Of a stretch of DNA of 38,288 nt, positions 8,220-16,066 are shown one piece after another (positions within the stretch are counted from its first letter, which is position 1; each line of letters starts with the position of its first letter). The position numbers and the translations under genes are program-made. The DNA comes from Paenactinomyces guangxiensis (GTDB taxonomy: Bacteria > Bacillota > Bacilli > Thermoactinomycetales > Thermoactinomycetaceae), in NCBI RefSeq assembly GCF_016055185.1, contig NZ_JAECVR010000028.1, positions 1 through 38,288 of the forward strand, in the 5' to 3' direction. Under the pieces are notes generated by a model. That model saw only the letters and a list, made by a program, of their open reading frames with translations, was not told the DNA's origin and did not search any database.

Positions 8220-8349
8220 CTTTTCAAATGACTGAAATTCATTATTTCAAGGATATATAATACCATGATATTTATCAAAGGACAATTATTTACTGATCAA
8301 CATAAACGTGACAAATCGTAGTCAAGATTTTTGTCAGGGACGGGTGATT

Positions 8350-8377
8350 TTGTGGACTTTAAAAGGTCTGGTACACT
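8350..8377 (+). promoter_or_regulatory. possible promoter of the ROK regulator
   Basis: TTGTGG (8350-8355) and TACACT (8372-8377) are separated by 16 bases and lie about 35 bases upstream of the regulator's start codon. Both hexamers match the sigma-A consensus only partly. Confidence 0.35.
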
Positions 8378-8411
8378 GATAATAATTACACTTCATTCAG
8401 GGAGGATTTGA

Positions 8412-9554
8412 ATGCTCAAAGGAACCGGTCTTTTAAGACAACAAAATGAGAAGCGGGCACTCTCTTTCTTGCGTATTCACAGAACGACTTTCCGCCTGGA
8501 AATTGCGGAGGCTTTGGGACTGAGCAAGAATACGGTTTCATTGATTGTGGATAAATTTATGAGAGAGGGAATGATTAAGGAAATTGGAATTGAGGAGCAG
8601 GGAGGCGTTGGGCGGCCCAGAGTTCAGCTCTCTTTAGTGCCGGAAGCTTATAAGTCAATCGGTATTCTGGTGCAGGATACCCAGGGGCAGTATGTAGTAA
8701 CCGATTATTGCGCAAATGTGTTAGAAAAAGGCACCATTTTCTTAAATTCGCAAAATGTAAACGAGTGTCTTATGCAACTGATCAAGCTGTGTAAATCTCT
8801 GCTCAACAAGCATCCTGAAGTTCTGGGAATCGGCGTTGGTATTCCGGCCCTTGTAGACCCGGATCAGGGTTTTGTCTATGATTCTTCCCATCTGGGATGG
8901 AAAAAGATTGCGGTGAAGGAAATACTGGACCAGCATCTGCCTGTTCAAGCCCGAATCTTAAATAGTGTGAATGCGGCTGCATTGGGACAGCTTCAGGTAA
9001 TTCCGGAAGAAGATTCATCAAGCGTCTTTTATATCCGTATTGATGAAGGGGTTGGAGGGGCCTTGATAATTAGGAACGAGATATACACCGGATCAAGTTG
9101 GACGGCTGGTGAGATCGGACATCTCAGCGTCAAAAACGATGGCCCCATTTGCAGTTGCGGTCAGAGAGGTTGTCTGGAGTCCCTGATCAGTATTCCGGCA
9201 ATCAAAGAGCGGATCGCTCAAAATGATCAGGCTATACAGTTTGCCAACTGGCCTCACATAAATGAGAATGACCATGATCCGGCTATGGAAGAGATTTTCC
9301 GGGAATCCGGAAAGTATCTGGGGATTGCTGCTGCCCAAATGATCAATCTTTTTAACCCGAAGTATATCATCATTGACAGTCCCTTCAGCCGTGCGGAGGC
9401 TTTTACATCATCCGTATCCAAAACGGCGGGGGAAAGGGCACTCAAAGTCCCGTTTGAACAAACAAGTATCATTCACATTCAAACTCATTTTTCTTCTGCC
9501 AAAGGAGCAGCTCTGGCTGTTATTTTGCATTTTGAAAGCGATCTCCGGGGATGA
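8412..9554 (+). CDS. ROK-family transcriptional regulator
   Basis: This 380-residue protein is like NagC or XylR. A winged helix at about 12-75 (LEIAEALGLSKNTVSLIVDKF, then the wing GGVGRPRVQL) is followed by a ROK domain at about 80-378. The ROK zinc-site signature is intact: GEIGHLSV (233-240) and CSCGQRGCLE (247-256). The kinase features are not. The N-terminal phosphate loop is degenerate (ILVQDTQGQY), and the catalytic aspartate of the usual ND-x-N motif is Ser185 in LNSVNAAALG. It should therefore bind a sugar or sugar phosphate as effector but not phosphorylate it. It is followed by a palindromic site and a co-directional transporter/nag gene set, so it most likely represses that operon and is induced by an amino-sugar metabolite (inference). 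GGGAGG precedes the ATG. Confidence 0.85.
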   Translation: MLKGTGLLRQQNEKRALSFLRIHRTTFRLEIAEALGLSKNTVSLIVDKFMREGMIKEIGIEEQGGVGRPRVQLSLVPEAYKSIGILVQDTQGQYVVTDYCANVLEKGTIFLNSQNVNECLMQLIKLCKSLLNKHPEVLGIGVGIPALVDPDQGFVYDSSHLGWKKIAVKEILDQHLPVQARILNSVNAAALGQLQVIPEEDSSSVFYIRIDEGVGGALIIRNEIYTGSSWTAGEIGHLSVKNDGPICSCGQRGCLESLISIPAIKERIAQNDQAIQFANWPHINENDHDPAMEEIFRESGKYLGIAAAQMINLFNPKYIIIDSPFSRAEAFTSSVSKTAGERALKVPFEQTSIIHIQTHFSSAKGAALAVILHFESDLRG

Positions 9555-9614
9555 ATAAACGGAATATTATAAAGTGATTGACTAATCTGACTTGATATGA
9601 TAGTTTGAAGATGA

Positions 9615-9635
9615 TTAGTCCTAGTCTAGGATTAA
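9615..9635 (+). promoter_or_regulatory. candidate ROK operator, palindrome
   Basis: TTAGTCCTAG and CTAGGATTAA flank one central T and match as inverted repeats at 9 of 10 positions. The outer TTAGT/ATTAA resembles half-sites of known ROK repressors such as XylR (TTAGTTT). A further inverted copy, GACTAATC, lies at 9580-9587. TTGACT (9578-9583) with TAGTTT 17 bases later may be the promoter, placing the palindrome at or just after the start of transcription, a good position for repression. Confidence 0.5.
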
Positions 9636-9729
9636 TTAGATAGAGCCATCAGAGACAAAGAGAGGATGAAGTGATGTAAATAAAAACGTCTCAGGTGCGG
9701 ATCTGATCCATAGATAAGGGGGCGATGGT

Positions 9730-11244
9730 GTGTTACTTGCGGATTGGATTGTGATGGGGCTCTATTTTCTGCTGATGGTAGGCATTGGGTTATGGTCATT
9801 CCGGCAGATTAAGGGTACACAGGATTTCTTTGCCGCGGGCGGGAAAATGCCATGGTGGCTCTCCGGAATCTCTCATCATATGTCGGGATATAGTGCAGCC
9901 GTTTTTGTGGCGTATGCCGGTGTGGCGTACCAATATGGATTTACCATTTATATTTGGTGGGCTGTCCCCATTTCCATAGCGGTATTGGTGGGTGCCATTT
10001 GGATTGCCCCACGCTGGGCCCGGCTTCGGCAAAGATTGAATATTGAATCGCCGATGGAGTATTTGTCTATGAGGTACAACCTGCCTACCCAACAATTGAT
10101 GGCATGGAGCGGTGTTCTGCTCAAACTTTTTGACGTTGGTGCCAAGTGGGCGGCAATCGCAGTCATATTAAATGTTTTTGCCGGTGTGTCCATCACTGCC
10201 GGAATTATCATCTCTGGTTTCATCTCTCTTTTCTACATTACCATTGGCGGATTATGGGCCGATGCCCTGACTGATTTCGCCCAGTTTGTTGTTCAACTGA
10301 TTGCCGGGGTTGCCATGTTTGTCATTGTACTGGCTAAATTGGGGGGGATCAGCGCCGTTACAGGAATTTGGGATCAACTGCCTCCACATCACAGCTCTGC
10401 CTTTGTCGGACCGTACACCATCGGCTTTATCCTTGCTTATTTATTGATTGACTTTTTAAGCTATAATGGCGGTACCTGGAATTTAGCTCAACGTTTCATC
10501 GCTGCTCCACGGGGATCGGATGCGCGCAAGGCTGCCTTTCTTTCCGCGGCCTTATATCTGATCTGGCCACTGGTTCTGTTTTTCCCGATGTGGGCCGCAC
10601 CCCTTTTCTATCCTTCTCTCGCAGACCCTACCCAGTCCTATTCTGTGATGGCAAAAGATCTTTTGCCTCCTGGGCTGGTCGGATTGGTGTTAGCCTCTAT
10701 GTTTGCACATACAATGGCCATGACAACTTCTGATGCAAACGCAGTCACTTCAGTGTTTACCCGGGATATATTGCCCGTCCTTTCCAGGAAGTTTCGCAGC
10801 TTAACAGGAAAAGCATCCCTCAGAACGGCCCGCTTGACTACGGTTACATTTACTGTACTCACATTAATTGTTGCTATAAACGCAGATTCCTTTGGGGGAA
10901 TTTTAGATTTGTTAATCGTTTGGTTTGGAGCGTTGGTTGGCCCCATTTCCATTCCCATGCTGCTGGGGCTGCTGCCAGCGTTCAGGCATAGCGATTCCAT
11001 TGCAGCTATTGTTTCATGGGTGGGGGGCATTCTCACATTTGCGATCGTGAAGTATGCTTTCATCGCGGGTACAGCGACAACGGTTGCCGCACCGGTTCTC
11101 GTTTCCGCTGTCTTGTTTATCTTCATTGGCTGGCTTAAGCGGAATCAGGATGTAAAGCCGGAAGTCATAGATTTGATCGACTCGCTCAATCAAGACACTG
11201 ACGAACCGACCAACCCTCCATCCGCCGGTATAAATGCCGGATAA
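9730..11244 (+). CDS. sodium:solute symporter family transporter
   Basis: This 504-residue, very hydrophobic protein has about 13 membrane segments. It starts with GTG at 9730 behind AAGGGGGCG. The N-terminus shows the SSS pattern: LADWIVMGLYFLLMVGIGLW, then TQDFFAAGGKMPWWLSGISH, the typical first loop and unwound helix. SGYSAAVFVAYAGVAYQYG follows, and later GGLWADALTDFAQFVVQLI, a hallmark of the family. Known members import sugars, sialic acid, myo-inositol or solutes with sodium. The location between a ROK regulator and nag genes points to uptake of an amino sugar or a conjugate of one. Unlike a PTS, this transporter would deliver the substrate unphosphorylated. The C-terminal tail after about residue 475 is polar and cytoplasmic. 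Confidence 0.85.
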   Translation: MLLADWIVMGLYFLLMVGIGLWSFRQIKGTQDFFAAGGKMPWWLSGISHHMSGYSAAVFVAYAGVAYQYGFTIYIWWAVPISIAVLVGAIWIAPRWARLRQRLNIESPMEYLSMRYNLPTQQLMAWSGVLLKLFDVGAKWAAIAVILNVFAGVSITAGIIISGFISLFYITIGGLWADALTDFAQFVVQLIAGVAMFVIVLAKLGGISAVTGIWDQLPPHHSSAFVGPYTIGFILAYLLIDFLSYNGGTWNLAQRFIAAPRGSDARKAAFLSAALYLIWPLVLFFPMWAAPLFYPSLADPTQSYSVMAKDLLPPGLVGLVLASMFAHTMAMTTSDANAVTSVFTRDILPVLSRKFRSLTGKASLRTARLTTVTFTVLTLIVAINADSFGGILDLLIVWFGALVGPISIPMLLGLLPAFRHSDSIAAIVSWVGGILTFAIVKYAFIAGTATTVAAPVLVSAVLFIFIGWLKRNQDVKPEVIDLIDSLNQDTDEPTNPPSAGINAG

Positions 11245-11349
11245 GGCTAGCAGGTTTACTCGCTGCAAATATGATTGCTCCGTTATAATTCATTGCCACT
11301 TTCACAGATTAGGGATTTTAGATGTTTGAGTGATTGGGAGAGAGATGGT

Positions 11350-12651
11350 ATGGAGTCCGATTTACAGCTTGGAACAGCCAAGATCAACATTACGCCCTTG
11401 AAAAAGATACCCCTCGCCGGATTTGCCCACAGGACAGAAGCTTTTGAAGCGGTTTCCCATCCGCTTCATCTGCGGATTCTGCTGTTTCAGGGAAGGGATT
11501 CAACTGGCGGAAGAACATGTGTCTTAGTGGTATCAGCCGATTTGATCTGGTGGGGAAACGAGCGGGTCACTTCGCTTCGGCAACAAATACGAAAAAAATG
11601 GGGTATCGAACCCGCTTCAATCATTCTCCATGCCACACATAATCATTCCGGGCCGCAGACGAGTAAGCTGTTTACCCCATCACTTGGACGGTGTGACGAA
11701 GAGTATGTAGCTTTCCTGGAAACAAAACTGCTCGAAGGGATTGACCTGGCGTTTAACAGCCTGGAACCGGTGAGCGTGGAACGGGGGAGCGGCGAGTGTC
11801 AGATGGGAATCCACCGCCGAAAACAGGTAGATGGAGAAATGGTCATGGCTCCCAATGAAATGGGTCCTGTTGACCCTCAGATTCACGTGATTCGATACAA
11901 GACAAAAAGCCAAAAAACGAAGGCTCTGCTTGTCCATTATACCTGTCACCCGACAACAACCGGAGATAACTTTGTCTCTTCAGAATTTCCGGGTTTTGCG
12001 ATGGATGTTCTGGAACGGGAACTGGGCAGTCAGGTGGTGGCCGCTTATTTGCAAGGCTGTTGCGGAGACATACGGCCGGCCTTACTGAAAAATGGAGATT
12101 TTTACAGGGGGACCGATAAAGAGGTTCAGGCACTGGGGAGAAAATTGGCTGCAGAAGTGTTAACGGTTTTAAAAAAACCGATGCAACCTGTCTCTTTTTC
12201 TTCTCTTGCAGGCCGGAGTCTGACTGTGGATCTTCCGTTTCTGGAACTCCCTTCTCTTTCTTACCTGGAAGCTGCGGCCCGGGATGCGGAGATTATTGGG
12301 GAGTGGGCACAGTTATTGCTTGAACAGCCGGAACGTATCAAACCGGCTATTCCTTTGGAAATGACGCTGATCTCTATCGCGGAGGAACTCTCTCTTCTGG
12401 CGATGAACGGTGAGGCGGTTGTCGACTATGGGCTCTTCATCAAAGAGCAGTTTAACGGGCATGTCCTCCCCGTTCCGTACAGCAATGGTATGATCGGATA
12501 TATCCCTACCGCCAAACAGGTGATTGAAGGGGGATATGAAGCGAAAGAATCGGTTTACTATTTTGGATTGCCCGCTTCCTTTGCCCCTTCATTGGAAAAA
12601 CGGATTTGTAACGGATTTATCACTCTTGTGCGGAAAGGAAAATTAATATGA
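11350..12651 (+). CDS. neutral ceramidase-fold hydrolase, serine-less
   Basis: The start is the ATG at 11350, preceded by GGGAGAGAG; a start at 11275 is open but has no ribosome site. The 433-residue protein matches the N-terminal domain of the neutral/alkaline non-lysosomal ceramidase family: LGTAKINITP (7-16), a zinc-ligand motif HATHNHSGPQ (94-103), HYTCHP (196-201), SSEFPGF, and LQGCCGDIRP (234-243). In Pseudomonas neutral ceramidase the nucleophilic serine sits in GDVSPN; here the equivalent is Arg242. The C-terminal immunoglobulin-like domain of true ceramidases is missing and there is no signal peptide, so it is cytosolic. I infer a metal-dependent amidase or hydrolase acting on an amino-sugar substrate. 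Its stop overlaps the nagB start (ATGA), so translation is coupled. The substrate is unknown. Confidence 0.75.
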   Translation: MESDLQLGTAKINITPLKKIPLAGFAHRTEAFEAVSHPLHLRILLFQGRDSTGGRTCVLVVSADLIWWGNERVTSLRQQIRKKWGIEPASIILHATHNHSGPQTSKLFTPSLGRCDEEYVAFLETKLLEGIDLAFNSLEPVSVERGSGECQMGIHRRKQVDGEMVMAPNEMGPVDPQIHVIRYKTKSQKTKALLVHYTCHPTTTGDNFVSSEFPGFAMDVLERELGSQVVAAYLQGCCGDIRPALLKNGDFYRGTDKEVQALGRKLAAEVLTVLKKPMQPVSFSSLAGRSLTVDLPFLELPSLSYLEAAARDAEIIGEWAQLLLEQPERIKPAIPLEMTLISIAEELSLLAMNGEAVVDYGLFIKEQFNGHVLPVPYSNGMIGYIPTAKQVIEGGYEAKESVYYFGLPASFAPSLEKRICNGFITLVRKGKLI

Positions 12652-13433
12652 GACAAACAGTCCGGCCGGTGCAAACGAAAACCTTTGATCGATTGCAAGT
12701 TCAGGTTTACGAAAACAGAAAGCAGATGGGGGAAGCAGCTGGCTATGGCGTGGCTGAAAAAATGAAAGAGCTGTTGTCACATAAAAAAAGAATCCGTATG
12801 GTCTTTGCCGCTGCTCCATCACAAAACGAATTTCTGCATACATTGACGAGGGCAGAAGGAATTGACTGGTCCCGGGTGACTGCATTTCATATGGATGAAT
12901 ACATCGGATTGCCCGAAGATTCCCCGCAAACATTTGGAAAATTTCTCAGGGATCGCCTGTTTGACCTCGTTCAGCCGGGCAAAGTTCATCTGATCGACAG
13001 CAACCGTTCCATTGAAGTTGAATGCAAGCGTTACGGGGATTTGATTAAAAAAGAACCGATTGACATCATCTGCCTCGGGATTGGAGAAAACGGCCATCTT
13101 GCGTTTAATGATCCTCCGGTTGCTGATTTTAGTGACCCGAAAATAATGAAACCTGTAAAGTTGGACGAAACGTGCCGGCAGCAGCAGGTGAATGACGGTT
13201 GCTTCCCCAATTTGAAGGCTGTACCTGCTTATGCGCTTACCCTGACCATTCCGGTCTTGATGTCGGCAACCTATCTCTATTGTATCGTGCCGGGCGAGAC
13301 CAAGCGAAATGCTCTCCAAAAAGCGCTTGGCGGTCCCATCACCCCTGAATGCCCCGCTTCCATCCTTCGGCGGCATGCAAATTGCATTTTATACGCAGAT
13401 CAGGATTCGTACAGGAGTGTCATGAGCAAATGA
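12648..13433 (+). CDS. nagB: glucosamine-6-phosphate deaminase
   Basis: The 261-residue protein of the NagB/6-phosphogluconolactonase fold converts glucosamine-6-phosphate to fructose-6-phosphate and ammonia. The catalytic Asp-Glu pair is in FHMDEYIGL (80-88), and the ring-opening histidine is in GIGENGHLAFNDP (144-156). The C-terminal part has the usual ETKRNALQKALGGPITPECP followed by the substrate-loop sequence SILRRHAN. It is closer to the GIGENGH subgroup than to E. coli NagB (GVGVDGH), and some members of that subgroup act on other sugar phosphates. The ATG overlaps the previous stop (ATGA), and its own stop overlaps the nagA start. It supplies carbon to glycolysis at the end of the operon's pathway. 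Confidence 0.85.
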   Translation: MRQTVRPVQTKTFDRLQVQVYENRKQMGEAAGYGVAEKMKELLSHKKRIRMVFAAAPSQNEFLHTLTRAEGIDWSRVTAFHMDEYIGLPEDSPQTFGKFLRDRLFDLVQPGKVHLIDSNRSIEVECKRYGDLIKKEPIDIICLGIGENGHLAFNDPPVADFSDPKIMKPVKLDETCRQQQVNDGCFPNLKAVPAYALTLTIPVLMSATYLYCIVPGETKRNALQKALGGPITPECPASILRRHANCILYADQDSYRSVMSK

Positions 13434-14611
13434 ATACCCAGGTGAAAACCAAACCATTTGAATTGAAAGGCATTCATTTTAAGACCGGGGAACCTGTTGT
13501 GGTGGAGATCACGAACGGAAGGATTAGCAGAATCATACAAAAAGGCGGGACTAAAGAAAATCTTCCCCTGATCGCTCCGGGATTGCTCGATTTGCAGGTC
13601 AACGGGTACGGCGGGCTGGATTTTAACACCCTTCCGCTCGCTGACGGATTGGTGGAGAAGATTACAACTTCATTGTGGGGGAAGGGAGTCACCTCTTATT
13701 TTCCCACCGTAATCACCAATCGTGATGATTTGATTGAGCAGGTGCTGCATTCCATTTCAGAAGTTTGTATGACGGAGAGGAATGTGGGGAGGGGGATTGC
13801 CGGAATTCATTTGGAGGGACCGTTTATCTCACCCGATGACGGGCCGAGAGGGGCCCATCCCAAAAAGTATGTAAAGGCACCCGATTGGTCGTTGTTTCAA
13901 CGGTGGCAAGAGGTGGCCGGGGGGAGAATTAAGATAGTTACATTATCGCCGGAGTGGCCGGGGGCTCCTGAATTTATCTCCAAATGTGTAGAAAGCGGGG
14001 TTGTGGTATCAATTGGGCATACCTCGGCAACAGGAGAGCAGATTCAGGCAGCCGTCGATGCAGGAGCACGGATGTCCACCCATCTTGGAAACGGAGCACA
14101 TCCGATACTCCCGCGCCACCCGAATTATATTTGGGAGCAGCTGTCCCGGGACTCCCTGTGGGCAACCGTAATTGCTGATGGTTTTCACCTGCCGAAGTCT
14201 GCCCTGAAAGTGATTCTGCGTGTCAAAGGCGAGCGGGTGATGTTAGTCAGCGATGCCGTATCACTTAGCGGTATGCCTCCGGGTCAGTACGATTTGCATA
14301 TCGGGGGGAAAGTTGTCCTTACACCTGAAGGCAAGCTGCATTTGGCAGATCATCCGAATCTCCTTGCCGGCTCAGCCCTGACCCTCATCCACGGGATTGA
14401 GCATCTGGTGAAAAGCGGCTTGGCTAGTCTCTCCGAAGCCTGGGAAATGGCATCCGTCAGACCCTCCCGGTTGATAGGGCTTCCTGCCAAAGACGGACTC
14501 AAGGCGGGGATACCGGCTGACCTGGTGGTTTTTTCACCGAATGGCTGGAAGATCGATATTTTAGAGACTTACAAGGACGGAGTACTGGTGTACAGCAAAA
14601 ACAAGAAATGA
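13430..14611 (+). CDS. nagA: N-acetylglucosamine-6-phosphate deacetylase
   Basis: The start at 13430 overlaps the nagB stop (ATGA) and has AGGAG 12 bases upstream; a longer frame from 13349 lies inside nagB and is rejected. The 393-residue amidohydrolase removes acetate from GlcNAc-6-phosphate. The usual first metal motif HxH is replaced by QVN in PGLLDLQVNGYGG (about 50-62), as in the single-metal E. coli-type NagA. HLEGPFISP carries the metal-binding glutamate, and VSIGHTSATGEQ and STHLGNGAH carry the two histidines. IADGFHL is the substrate histidine region, and VSDAVSLSGMPPGQY carries the catalytic aspartate. All key residues are seen. It provides the substrate for NagB. Confidence 0.92.
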   Translation: MNTQVKTKPFELKGIHFKTGEPVVVEITNGRISRIIQKGGTKENLPLIAPGLLDLQVNGYGGLDFNTLPLADGLVEKITTSLWGKGVTSYFPTVITNRDDLIEQVLHSISEVCMTERNVGRGIAGIHLEGPFISPDDGPRGAHPKKYVKAPDWSLFQRWQEVAGGRIKIVTLSPEWPGAPEFISKCVESGVVVSIGHTSATGEQIQAAVDAGARMSTHLGNGAHPILPRHPNYIWEQLSRDSLWATVIADGFHLPKSALKVILRVKGERVMLVSDAVSLSGMPPGQYDLHIGGKVVLTPEGKLHLADHPNLLAGSALTLIHGIEHLVKSGLASLSEAWEMASVRPSRLIGLPAKDGLKAGIPADLVVFSPNGWKIDILETYKDGVLVYSKNKK

Positions 14612-14628
14612 GGCGGGGAGGATCAATG

Positions 14629-15393
14629 ATGGATAACTTTGCTTCGGTGATGAGCCAGTATTTCAATAAAATTGTGGCCCATTTAGAGCAGCTGCAAGAT
14701 GAGGAACAAGCATCCATCCGGAAAGCGGCTCATATGCTGGCGGAACAGATTAAACAGGATAAAATTGTTTATGCATACGGACCTGGCGGCCACTCCAATC
14801 TGGGATCACAGGAGATTTTTTTTCGGGCAGGAGGACTGATGCATATCAGTGCCATCCTGGATGAAGGAACTTTGCTTAGCGGCGGTGCTTTACGGTCAAT
14901 GGCAGTTGAACGAACTCCCGGTTACGGGAAAATTGTCATTGAGGATTATGGTTTAAAGCAAGGAGATCTTCTGATCATTATCAACGCTTACGGGATTAAC
15001 TCTGCAACTATCGATGCTGCCTTAGAGGCAAAACGAAGAGGAGTTAAAACGATTGGTGTCACATCTGTCCGCCATGCATTGGCCACCCCGGAAAATCATC
15101 CCGCCCGTCACCCTTCCAAGAAAAATCTGCATGACCTCGTAGATATCGTCCTTGATTGTAAAGTAGAAGTGGGTGACGCCGTTGTAAAGATCGAGGGATT
15201 GGAGCAGCCTGTGGCGGCGATGTCCACATTTGCAAATGCCTATTTATTAAATTCACTGGTGGCTGAAACGGTCCAGTTATTAGTCCGGGAAGGTATAACA
15301 CCCCCGATCTGGATGAGCGGAAACGCCCAGGGCGGAGATGAAGCAAATGCCCGATTTATCGAGAGATTTAAGGGAAGAATTAAAAAGTTATAG
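14629..15393 (+). CDS. SIS-domain protein, UPF0309-like
   Basis: The start is set at the second of two adjacent ATGs (14629), 7 bases after GGGGAGG; a frame from 14608 overlaps the nagA stop but has no ribosome site of its own. The 254-residue protein is a single SIS (sugar isomerase) domain. After a helical N-terminus (residues 1-40), KIVYAYGPGGHSNLGSQEIF forms the first strand and phosphate loop, and GDLLIIINAYGINSATIDAA and GVKTIGVTSV follow. It resembles the UPF0309 group, found near amino-sugar genes in bacilli; the reaction is not known to me. Possible roles are isomerising a sugar phosphate or removing a sugar ether as MurQ does, but the MurQ sequence pattern is not evident. It is the last gene before a strong terminator. 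Confidence 0.75.
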   Translation: MDNFASVMSQYFNKIVAHLEQLQDEEQASIRKAAHMLAEQIKQDKIVYAYGPGGHSNLGSQEIFFRAGGLMHISAILDEGTLLSGGALRSMAVERTPGYGKIVIEDYGLKQGDLLIIINAYGINSATIDAALEAKRRGVKTIGVTSVRHALATPENHPARHPSKKNLHDLVDIVLDCKVEVGDAVVKIEGLEQPVAAMSTFANAYLLNSLVAETVQLLVREGITPPIWMSGNAQGGDEANARFIERFKGRIKKL

Positions 15394-15397
15394 CATG

Positions 15398-15443
15398 GAT
15401 CAAATCAGACCCGGGGATTGTCCCGGGTCTGATTGATCTTTTT
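15398..15443 (+). terminator. strong intrinsic terminator of the nag operon
   Basis: GATCAAATCAGACCCGGG pairs with CCCGGGTCTGATTGATC, with one bulge, around GATTGT and is followed by T5. It ends the ROK-nag operon. Confidence 0.92.
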
Positions 15444-15549
15444 CTGACCGGCAAATTATATTACACAAGAAATGGGGTTAAAGTTAAGCGGGCAGAGAAA
15501 AATGCTGAAGCCAAGTTCACGTTACAGGCATAGCTTTTTTTAAAAACAA

Positions 15550-15969
15550 CTATCCGGAAAAATACTCCGGAAACTCGTTCATAAACGCGTGAACAACAGC
15601 TTCATATTTTTGGTCACTGATTTCCGTGAGAGTCTCTCCCTGTATTTCAAAAAAATAGAGCTCCTCTGTTGGATGATCGCGATGGTAATACATCCCGATC
15701 AACTTTTCCTCAAATGTAAAAGTAGCACCCAAAATGGCCGGAAACAGCCCCTCTTCTGTTTCCAAACGCTGAAAAAAGATGGGCTCAATCTCCTGTAACA
15801 CCATTTCTGCATAGGTTTCGCCCGGAAAACGGAGAAGCAAGGTACCATCATTCTCCTCCTCAATAATATACAGCTCTCTTTTCCGTTCTTTCTTCCAGAG
15901 CAGTAACAAGTGTTTCACATTTTGATGGATAAACAAATATTGATATGGAGTTTGAAAACGGATTTGCAT
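15550..15969 (-). CDS. hypothetical protein, 139 aa
   Basis: The ATG at 15969 has GGAGGGG 6-12 bases upstream. A longer frame reaching 16209 overlaps the catalase gene and is rejected. The protein is acidic and soluble: MQIRFQTPYQYLF, a basic stretch WKKERKREL, then alternating strands (LYIIEEENDGTLLLRF) and an acidic C-terminal helix. The pattern of a short beta-rich domain plus a Glu-rich helix weakly recalls small DUF1292-type proteins, but I cannot assign it. It stands downstream of catalase on the same strand with a terminator between them, and is convergent with the nag operon. Confidence 0.65.
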   Translation of the reverse strand: MQIRFQTPYQYLFIHQNVKHLLLLWKKERKRELYIIEEENDGTLLLRFPGETYAEMVLQEIEPIFFQRLETEEGLFPAILGATFTFEEKLIGMYYHRDHPTEELYFFEIQGETLTEISDQKYEAVVHAFMNEFPEYFSG

Positions 15970-16022
15970 GCGGTCCCCTCCAAAATCATACCTGTTCTCA
16001 ATATAACATGCCGGGAATAAAA

Positions 16023-16048
16023 GAAACACAGGGGGAGTTCCCTGTGTT
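16023..16048 (-). terminator. intrinsic terminator of catalase
   Basis: AAACACAGGG and CCCTGTGTTT form a perfect 10-bp stem with a 6-base loop. On the minus strand a T-rich run (CTTTTATT) follows, 20 bases after the catalase stop. Confidence 0.8.
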
Positions 16049-16066
16049 TTCCGGCCGGACCGAAAG

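Noticed and set aside
8412..9554. ROK protein as the missing amino-sugar kinase
   Set aside because: It has an N-terminal winged helix, a degenerate phosphate loop and Ser in place of the catalytic Asp, so it is a regulator.
10638..11126. 162-codon minus-strand frame within the symporter gene
   Set aside because: It has no ribosome site and lies antiparallel to a well-supported membrane protein; such frames are common shadows.
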